NCBI GenBank assembly: GCA_023374025.1
Contig: SIJG01000052.1
Coordinates: forward strand, 587,029 to 651,028
DNA from: Heterodera schachtii
Taxonomy: Eukaryota; Nematoda; Chromadorea; Rhabditida; Heteroderidae
Reading direction: 5' to 3'
Length of the DNA stretch: 64,000 nucleotides
Shown here: positions 56,015 to 64,000 of the stretch, piece by piece
Position numbering within the stretch: the first letter of the stretch is position 1
Layout of the letters: each line of letters begins with the position of its first letter
Made by a program: the position numbers and the translations under genes
Notes under the pieces: generated by a model
Seen by the model: the letters and a program-made list of their open reading frames with translations, nothing else
The model's database searches: none
Told to the model about the DNA's origin: nothing

Positions 56015-57282
56015 ATTATCAGGGTATCCCTAAAGACAAAAAACATAATTGGAAGAAAAGAAAATGGAGGAGAAGGGAATTGGGAGGGGGGGGGGGGCGG
56101 AAGGGGAGGGAGAGAGGGGGAGACTGGAACTGAAAATGGGAGAGGGGGCGGGGGGAGAAAAGACGGCGAAAGGGGCAGAGGCAAAAAAGGGGAACGACTG
56201 ACGAACAAATAAATAAATGATCGAATGAAAGGGGAAGAATGGATGAATGGACGACGGAAGGGTGGTGGAGGTGGTTGTTGGTTGGTTAGTCGTCTCGGAA
56301 GGTGACTCACTCACAAATCAGCCCAATTGGAGAAACGGACGGAGGACAAACCAAAGGTCAGTCGCCGGGGGGGGGGGAGCTGTTTGATGCATGTTTATGG
56401 GAGGGGGGGAGGAATGAATTGATGAAAAAGTACGTGCGAATGGGGGTTAAGGTCGCGTTTAGCAGGGGGTCATCAGCAAAAGTAGGGATTTGGGAGAGTG
56501 GTGGATGGACAAGCCCACTCCCACGCCCTCAGCTTCACCTTATCCGGCTGTAACTGCCATAATCTCGCGCACATTTATGTCATGATCTCGATCAATTAAT
56601 TAAGTGTGCGCAAAGAGGAGGAGAAGGAGGAGGAAGGAGTTAATGAGGGTAATTAAGGGGAAGGAGGAAAGGTTGGAAGATGGGGCAGGCAGGGCCAGTG
56701 GAAGAGAAAGTCAGGGGAGAGGGAAGAGAGGAGAAAAAGAGAGAGAGGGGAGGGGGAGAAAAAAGTAGAGAAAAAGAGGGAGAGAGAGAGGGGAAAAAGA
56801 GAAAAAAAGAGAGAAAAAAGGCAGAGAAGAGGGGAATAGTAATTGATTTAAACCGATGGACAAGTGAATAAAAGGAAATATGTACATAATTGGGAAAAGG
56901 TGGGGAGTAAGGTATGTACAAAGAGTGACAAAGTGAAAGAAAGGACGGGGAGGATGAGAGAAAAAGGATTTAGAATTCCAAATAGAGCCATAGCCCATAA
57001 ACAAACATCAAAGGGAATACATAAAAGGCGACAAACATGGCCATCCACCCATTCCATCGCTGTGTAATATTTTATTTCGCTGATGAAGTGCCCCCCCCCC
57101 CCTTCGGCTCCCTTTCCCCCCTTTTCTCCCCCCGCCTTTTCTTTTCTTCGCTATGCCCGATTCCTTTTCCTGTACATAATAAACATTGATCAAAAGTGAT
57201 ATTTGGAAATGGACACTTACCATAATTCGATCAGTGATTAATTGTAACGGTTAATTTTGTTTTTGTCACATAGTTTACTGGC
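56015..57282. other. Purine-rich low-complexity upstream interval
   Basis: G runs at 56088 and 56366, and a GA-rich stretch at 56680-56835. Open frames here are composed of few residue types. No gene is recognised. Confidence 0.6.
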
Positions 57283-58022
57283 GTGGTGAGCCGAAGCAAA
57301 AAAAGTATGAATGTGCGTGGAAGGAAGGGCCGTTTCAATACAAAAAGTTATTCGAATAATTAAATTTAATTTTTTAAATTTTTTTTTTGTTAAATTTTAA
57401 AAGTGATTTTAATTATTAAAATGCAATAAACCCAAAACTACCTTTCACCATTCATTCAATTGCACTTTTTTCTTCTTAAGCGGACCGGTCCTAGTGTGGT
57501 AGAAAACCTGTGAAAATTGGACAAAGACTTATTCCTTGACCATATCAATCCGGGTTCCTGATCAGGGACTTTTGGTGCCTCGAATGGAGTCCGGTTGGCC
57601 TTCGGAAAATCCGATCAAACTTTGGTAGTTTTGGACCGTTCCACAGGCTGGGCAAATCGCCAAACAATTTTTGCTAGCTAGTTTAAATCCGGGGAAATCG
57701 AATCCGATCTCGGATTCCAGGAATTCCGATTTCATGAGACCGAATCCGGAATTTTTTGGTCCACCGGATTTTTACCTCGGGGGAACTTCAAAGTTCAGTC
57801 CCTGGGGTTTATAAATGATAGGAAGTTTTTTTTAAAACTTTAATGAAGTAAGAAACTTTCAAATTTTTTGTGCTTTCCATCGAAAATTTTTATTTAATAT
57901 TAATAGTGGTATAAATTGATCATAATATATTAAATAATTAAATTTATTCAAATATTTTTTTGTATTGAAACGGCCCTTCCCTCCAAAACCCGCACATTCA
58001 TCCTTTTTTAGGCATCGCCCAC
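57283..58022. mobile_element. Element B, uninterrupted relative of element C
   Basis: Left end gtggtgagccgaagcaaaaa and right end, inverted, gtgggcgatgcctaaaaaag, both followed inward by atgaatgtgcg and ggaagggccgtttcaatac. The interior includes ccttgaccatatcaatccgg and cgaatggagtccggttggcc, matching element C. It has no coding potential. Confidence 0.8.
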
Positions 58023-58245
58023 ATTTTTATTTTGTTCGCTTCGTTATAGCACCGTTTAATTGTCCCACAAAAAACTCAAAAATGTTATGTTTTTGTGCTC
58101 AAAATTACCATTCATACAGCGGGATTAGCTGTCGGGATACGTGGACAAAGGTTTAAAAAAAGCACGAGGCTTACAAATATATTTTTGAGCATAATGCTCA
58201 ATTCGCAGAGATTTCAGAAATATTTAAGTAAAATAAAATGCACAC

Positions 58246-58423
58246 CTTAGCCTCCCAATTTGCCGCGGGGGGCGGGGGTGTATTTCGGGCATTCCCCGCC
58301 CGCGGGAGAGAATCGATCCGAAGGGAATTAGCGGAGAGAATGCGACGAGTGAGCGGAGGCGACGCGCCGAGGGGGGGGGGGGGGCGGACACTCATCCGCC
58401 GCCGACGGCGACCGTTCACCTGC
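58246..58423 (-). other. Exon-like GC-rich segment with splice sites
   Basis: On the minus strand an acceptor (gattttgcag) at about 58424 and a donor (ctaag then gtgtgc) at about 58245 frame a 178-base GC-rich stretch encoding Arg/Pro-rich peptide in more than one frame, with a C run inside. It stands out from its AT-rich surroundings. I cannot connect it to a gene. Confidence 0.3.
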
Positions 58424-59167
58424 AAAATCAAAGAAAGAAGCCGTAGCAATCGCCGCGCCCGGCGGGTCAATGGATCAAAAGGGACGCCGAAACAAAATGA
58501 ACTACAAATTGATCACAATTAGCTTAATTGATCAGCAGAAAACATTTGCAACTCCAAACCCCAAAAATATAGCAAAACAAAATCAAAGGAAAATTCGCAG
58601 AAAAAATTTAAACTTAAAGAATGGACTACCAAAGTTGAATTATTTAGGAAAAGAATGTTTCTGAAAGAAAAATATGAATTTCGCATGGTCAATCTGACAA
58701 ATAAACTCATCGACCACCCCTCCGCCCGCTAATGCATGTAAAAACACCGCAAAAATAGACAAACGCATATTTAAATTCAAATTTGAATTTCCGAACCAAT
58801 TCTGCATCATTTCGTTTGGTCGTTTTTTCCATGCCGTGCCATCCTTTCGTTTAGTTCCAATTCCAATTTCATTTTCATTCCCGTTCCGGGTCCCCCCTCC
58901 CCCTCCCCCCTCCCCCTTCCCATTTCCTCCTATTGTCTCCCCCCCCCCTTTCTTATCACTTTCTCATTTCCCTCTGTTCCATGTCCCCCCGTGCCTTTCT
59001 TTTTCCTCTCGTACCAGCTGGTACCACCCAATTAATGCTTCTTTTTTTGTTTTTACTAAATTTCAAGTCGAAATTATAACAGTGAAAATCACAGGACAAA
59101 TGAGCAAATGGTCATCGTTTGTTTTTCGTTTGTTCTCCGTTTGTCTGTTGAAATGACTCGACTCGTT

Positions 59168-60316
59168 TCATCGGCTGAATTGGTCCCAATTTTGAAATTG
59201 TCCCTCCGCCGCTTCGTCCGCTCCATTCCCTCTGAATACGGCGTGGTAATAGGGAATGTGGATTTGTGTTGCTGAAAATTGCGGCGGTTGGTAGACGAAC
59301 GGATAAAACATTTCGGGCTGTTGGGCAGAGGGAGTGCCGTCGTACGGAACGAAGGGAACGGCGGCACACATTTGGACGGAAGGACAGCTGTCAAGGGTTG
59401 GCCGCTGTTGGGCCAAAGCGGCACTCTGTGCCGATTCGCTGTTACTCTGCCGCCCAAATTTCGCCTTGGACTCGTGCCATTTTTGCCCCGGTTTGTCCTC
59501 CCCGAGAGTGCCCTCCGCCTTTTGCGTTGTCTCATCGTCTTTTTTCTCGCGCTCCTCCATTTTTTGCTCATATTTCTTAAGAAGTGCCGACTGTTTGGCC
59601 ACCAATTGCCGTAGGTAATTGTTCTCCGCCTCCAATTGCTGTTGGTTGCGCATCCGTCGCGTTCGGCAATTGAGCGCATAGCCGCGATTCTTCAAAGTGC
59701 GCCGCTTTTGCTTCACTGCCGACACAACCGATCTGTCCTGCCCCTTAGGCAAGATGTCTTAAGCATTGTTTGCCGTTGCCTTCGCTTACCACCAATCGCT
59801 GGTTCAGTTCCCGCACACTTAGTCTGATCAATTCCCAATCGGCCATTGGCACTTTCCCATCGCCCGTTGCATTTTTCTCCAATTCCGAACTCAAACTTCG
59901 TCTGGCGGAGCATGTCATGTCATTCTTCACCATGAAACTCTGCGAGGATTCAGTGGATTCGGGGGATGAGAGCAATCGATGGGAGAAATCCGTCGAAGGA
60001 ACGAACGATCGGTTCCAAGGAGTGATCAGATTGTGGAGCAGAGACTGAAGAAGGAAAAGCAAAGACGCACTTCCCACGTTAATTTATTTTAGAAACATTT
60101 TCTCGCTTTTCCTTCGGATGTTCAGCGGGGAAAGGCGGCGGAAGAGGCCGAGGAAAGAGAATTGGGCATTGGTCAGCCGCGAATTGGGAAGGCACGGCCA
60201 TGGAATTCTGAAAGAACTTTTAGGGCGACGGGGGGGGGGAGGGACGAACTCACCGAATGGTCAAAATTCAAAAAGGGCGCCTCATTCGGAGTTAAATTCG
60301 AAGCGACTTCTTCCAT
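59168..60316 (-). CDS. maf-1: Maf-family bZIP transcription factor
   Basis: Four exons join in phase: 60254-60316, 60097-60207, 59790-60044 and 59168-59743 (334 residues). The Maf extended homology region is visible as WELIRLSVRELNQRLV, then the basic region KQKRRTLKNRGYALNCRTRR, then the leucine zipper QLEAENNYLRQLVAKQSALL. RTLKNRGYA is specific to Maf proteins; the tyrosine in RGYA is the Maf hallmark. The N-terminal part is rich in Pro, Ser and acidic residues, suggesting activation function; after the zipper an acidic-basic stretch and a Tyr/Pro/Gln-rich tail follow (YPFVYQPPQF). It is a nuclear DNA-binding dimer. NCRTRRM replaces the usual SCRFKRV, so DNA contacts next to the Cys may differ. 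The C-terminal tail after the zipper is long. Confidence 0.92.
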
Positions 60317-60892
60317 TAGAATTTAAACAGAAGAGACGCAATAGTAGGACAAATGAAAAAGCCAAAAGCAGTGACCCCAGCAGAGTTTGGGTTGGGGGAG
60401 GCTGGCCCCACCCCGCCCCCCTTTATATTTGCTGAACCCCCCCCCCCCCCCCCCCCCTCCCCCCCTTTTCACTGCCCATTTCTTTGGTTGATTAATCAGT
60501 CCGTTCGTTCATAAAAACTGAAAATAATAAACAAAAGTAAGTTATCCTTAAAATCGGTCCTTTTAAATGAAAATGCTTTTTCTCAATTTATAAGTCACTC
60601 ATTTCTCATTTTCCATTGGTCGTCGTCCGTCCCCGGTTTTTCAGATTTTACAAAAAACCAATCTGACTAATTAGACCAATAAGACCAACTTGATCATCTC
60701 TGGAAAATGAAAATGAGACTTTGGAGTTACTATAGTCTACCACCCACAAAAAAATTGAATAAAATTGATGCCATTCATTCTCTCGTGGCCTGTAATGCCC
60801 AGGAAAAATACTCCCGAGGTGCGGAAATGGCAAAAAAATAGTTTTTGAACCGGTTCAAAATCCAAAAAATTTGACAAAATGGGGCACTTCTA
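60317..60892. other. Upstream interval of Maf gene
   Basis: Contains a long C run at 60437-60472. No gene is recognised. Confidence 0.5.
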
Positions 60893-61766
60893 ACTAGAGA
60901 CCGGCGCGGGACGGGATCCCGCGCGGGATTTTGCGGGATCCCAGTCCGCAATCCCGCATTTTTTGGAAAATGCGGGATTTGCGGGATTAATCCCGCGGGA
61001 TCCCGTCCCGCAAAGAATTTTGAGTTCCAATCCCGCAGCGGGATCCGCAAATTTGACTTTTTGTGCGGGATTCTGCGGATTTCATTGATTTTTTGAAAAT
61101 TTTAAAGAACAGAATGCCAAAATTTTTGGATAAATTATAATAAATTCAATCAAATTAAATCCATTTTTCAAACACAAAGTTCATCTAGAATTTGCAAAAA
61201 ATTTCCCGTCGGCGCCTATCGGCACCGCCGGATCGGCGTTTACTTATTAATCCTGCTGTAGAAATGAGTCAAAAAATACGACTTTTTTTCATTTTTTGGA
61301 CAAAATCAGTTAAGAAATTGATAAAATTTTCAAAAAAAAATTTCCGGCGGCGCCTATCGGCACCGCCGGATACCCATTTTTTCTAGTTTTTAGAAAAAAC
61401 TGCGCCGGAAAAAAGTGGTTTTGAAAAAAATAGTCAAATTTATGGACCATTAACAGATTTGATTCCCGATCTCTTTTTACCCTCTGATCCATTCGGAAAA
61501 TCTTAGTCGCCCCTTTTAATGCATCCCGCCAGCCCAAAAAAAATTTATTTTCCAAAATATCAGGTATTTTTTTTTTGGAAATTTTTTAAATTTAATTGAT
61601 TTTTTTTTAATTTTCAAAATCCCGCAAACCCGCGCGGGATCCCGCAATTTTTAAATGCGGGATTGCGGGATTTGCGGGATTAATCCCGCGGGATCCCGTC
61701 CCGCAAAAAATTTTGGATTCAAATCCCGCAGCGGGATCCGCAAATTTGAAATTTCCGGTCTCTACT
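60893..61766. repeat. Element with gcgggat iterated ends
   Basis: Left end tagagaccggcgcgggacgg and right end aatttccggtctcta are inverted. The arms are built of gcgggatttgcgggattaat / cccgcgggatcccgtcccgc words. The interior holds two GC hairpins (near 61205 and 61343, ggcgcctatcggcaccgccg). Confidence 0.85.
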
Positions 61767-62063
61767 TCTAACCTTTTAAAATGGTCAAAGCCGGACAAAT
61801 TTGGTATCATTCGAAAGCTCTTGATGAGTTACGTTCAAAACCCTAAGAATAAAGTCAATTCGACGCAATCTAAGAACAGGGACAACTGAGTCCCAGTAAA
61901 AATTAGACAATTCAGTACCAAAGAAATAACAAGTTATTTTTCTTCTTTTATGCACAATTATGATTTTTAGCCTTGAATATTGAGTATTGCGCTAAAAATT
62001 AGCGCACACTCGACTACAGCTGCCAGTAGGTGGGGCGCCGCTCGCTCGCTCCGTGCTCGCGCC

Positions 62064-62090
62064 TGAGGTCGGGCCTTCGGCCCGACCTCA
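62064..62090. other. Perfect 11-bp GC hairpin
   Basis: tgaggtcgggc, a five-base cttcg loop, then gcccgacctca. It is preceded by gctcgctcgctccgtgctcg, also GC-rich in AT-rich surroundings. The role is unknown. Confidence 0.7.
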
Positions 62091-62099
62091 AGGGGTTTT

Positions 62100-63020
62100 G
62101 TGACCTTTTTCCATAATTATGGTTTTTTAAACAACGACTCCTCCCCCTTCCAACATGCATTTTTTTATCTGACTTTTTCATGGTTTTTCACTGTTAAGGC
62201 AAAATTTGAATTTAAGCGAAGTGTCGAAGTTCGATCGGTAAAAAGGCAATTGAAATCCGGCAGAAAATAATTTGTGGAATTTTCATAATTTAGCCAGAAC
62301 TAGAAATACAAACCCAGCAGAAGCGCGGCATTCAGCCACAAAAAAGGTTTACTGAACCCTTATGATACAAGAAATAGTGTCCGTCATACTTCTTTTTTCT
62401 CGGCGGCTTTTTCTCCCCGCAATAAGTCGGCTTGCAAATGCTGATGAAAGTATCAACCTAGAATCCGATATCCGTTCTGCACGCGTCCAAGCCGAATAAA
62501 CACCACATTGTTAGGTACAATGAAAAAATGTATAAAGAAGCATAAATTCATTTAGTTGATGCGCTTCTCACAGTTCGACTTGCACATCGAGAATTCCAAA
62601 ATTTGGTACGGAAACATGACTTCAATCCACAGCAATTTTAACCAAAATTAGGCAATGACAAAAAATATGGACGAGATTTGTTATACCGGTGGTTTTTTCT
62701 ATTTTAAATTAAATAATATTTCTGCCATATAGACACAAATCGAAAATTTCAAGTAATCCGTGAACAAAACTGTGATTATGGGATCTTTTTACACAAGAAT
62801 AGATTGTTACATTAGTATAGAATATGTTACATTAGTACTGTTGCTTTTTTTGTCACTTATTCAATATGTGGGCTTAAATTAAAGTATTTGTAGAGTAAAT
62901 TGCGCGCTTGAATTATTTATTTGGTTTTGAAAATATTAGAATAAAAACTCGAACTTATATTTATGGTCAGCAAATCTAAATTGATTAAAATAATTATATT
63001 AATTCATTGAAATCAATTTT
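62100..63020. other. AT-rich interval, nothing recognised
   Basis: No conserved open frame, RNA gene or inverted repeat is seen. Confidence 0.5.
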
Positions 63021-63021
63021 C

Positions 63022-63116
63022 CGTAAGAAATGACTCGCCTCTTCTGATCACTAAACATTTACGCTTTTGTCATTTCGCACATCTGCACTTTTGTCATTTC
63101 GGCTCACCACGTGGAC
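63022..63116. repeat. Solo end of element A/B family
   Basis: aatgactcgcctcttctgat followed by cacttttgtcatttcggctc and accacgtgg resembles the right end of element A and the gtggtgagcc end of element B. A left partner was not found. Confidence 0.6.
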
Positions 63117-63194
63117 CACCTATGTGAGTACAGGAAAAGACCAAAAAGGTTCCAAAATATATTAAATTTAAGTTTACCAAAAGCCAATCATTAG

Positions 63195-63295
63195 GGGTGT
63201 AAGAAAGTCTCGGTCTCGAGTATGCGAAGACCGAGACCGATACCAAAAAAACGCGAGATTTTGTTCGAGACCGATACTCTCGAGCATCACTAGTA
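63195..63295. repeat. gagaccgagaccg-word repeat end
   Basis: gtctcggtctcgagtatgcg, then gaccgagaccgatacc and cgagaccgatactctcgag: iterated inverted words like those at the ends of the other elements. The sequence from 63300 to the end is AT-rich with no gene seen. Confidence 0.5.
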
Positions 63296-64000
63296 TTTTA
63301 TCTTTTTTGGGTTTTGAATTTTAATTGACTTTTAATTTTTTATTTATTTTGTTGGCTTTTCAATAATTAATGATATATTTTTTTTAAATTAAAATCGCTT
63401 TATAATTGTTTTAAAACTTTGTGTCTAATTTATTTATTACGTAAAAACGAATTAAAAGAATTCCTCCGAACACGCCCAAATATTTTTGTAAAATTGGCAG
63501 AATTGTCCAACCAAAATCACCAAAAAAGCACGCGCAAAATATGCGCGAATATCGCCACTTTACATTCATTCAAAAATGTTAACGAATTTTAATTTGAGAG
63601 AATTTTCAGAGAAAAAAAAACCAAAAATAATTCAAAGACAAACCCAAAAAGGAAAGCGAAGAGGCGGTTTTTGTGCTGTGATTTAATTAAACAAACGTAA
63701 ATTAAATTCCTTCACCAGTGCATATAAAATTCCCTTCGTTTTCAAAATTATTTATTTTAATTAAATGCCTTATTTTTTCAATTTTAGAACAAACAGATTT
63801 AAAATTCTGATTTGGCCTAAAATTTAAAATTTGCATCAAAGTTAAATTTTGATGGCCTTTTCAAAAAAATATAAAATATAAAATTCAAAAATTAAAAATA
63901 AAAATGAAACAAAAAAGCTCAAACTCGTCGTTATTTCCAAACGAAATATTATATTTTTAGATCGATTTGCTAAGAAGAATTATTAATTTAACCGCATATT

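Noticed and set aside
62064..62090. Rho-independent terminator
   Set aside because: The stem fits, but the DNA is nuclear eukaryotic, there is no T run directly after it and no bacterial gene nearby.

Overview
The window is nuclear DNA of a nematode, most likely a plant-parasitic clade IV species of the cyst-nematode kind (Globodera/Heterodera); that placement is inference. Evidence: short introns (about 39-60 bases) ending in ttcag/tttag/aag; at least six GC-AG introns; a nematode-type expanded nuclear hormone receptor; a peptidyl-amidoglycolate lyase encoded apart from its monooxygenase; and an AT-rich genome full of hairpin elements and minisatellites. Gene models below were built by joining exons whose splice phases agree.

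Layout: 1-663 5' part of a sphingosine-1-phosphate lyase (-). 1331-2044 mitochondrial ribosomal protein mL48 (-). 2826-5487 ESCRT-I subunit VPS37 (+). 5651-8042 COQ2 prenyltransferase (+). 9385-9924 mitochondrial 2Fe-2S ferredoxin (+). 10085-14058 NEDD8-E1 regulatory subunit (+). 14244-17940 type II membrane protein with a SEA-like domain (-). 19562-25722 nuclear hormone receptor (+). 26909-28147 HAD phosphatase (-). 31650-32082 tiny secreted Cys/Pro/Gly protein (-). 34699-37768 heparan-sulfate 6-O-endosulfatase (-). 38248-40065 sugar transporter (-). 41867-43675 amidating lyase (-). 44016-46475 glycosylasparaginase (-, 5' end not found). 47284-50230 nested transposon complex with a dead FLYWCH/MULE transposase. 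51988-53001 COX6C-like subunit (+). 53529-56014 CRAL-TRIO/GOLD protein (-). 59168-60316 Maf-type bZIP factor (-). 60893 to the end is repeat-rich with no gene recognised.

Functional threads: five products act in mitochondria (mL48, COQ2, ferredoxin, COX6C and, less surely, the HAD enzyme); others act in the secretory pathway or on glycans (sulfatase, glycosylasparaginase, amidating lyase). VPS37-COQ2 and ferredoxin-NAE1 are tandem pairs about 160 bases apart, as in nematode operons.

Most notable: (1) mL48 and COQ2 share a 208-base, one-mismatch inverted duplication carrying splice acceptor, start codon, transit-peptide exon and intron 1, so COQ2 appears to have captured its mitochondrial leader. 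(2) The nuclear receptor has three phase-compatible, mutually similar candidate terminal exons. (3) A Mutator-like element with a 10-base target duplication sits in one repeat and is itself split by another with an 8-base target duplication. (4) Many elements have terminal inverted repeats built of iterated short words, several with the same GC-rich hairpin in the middle.
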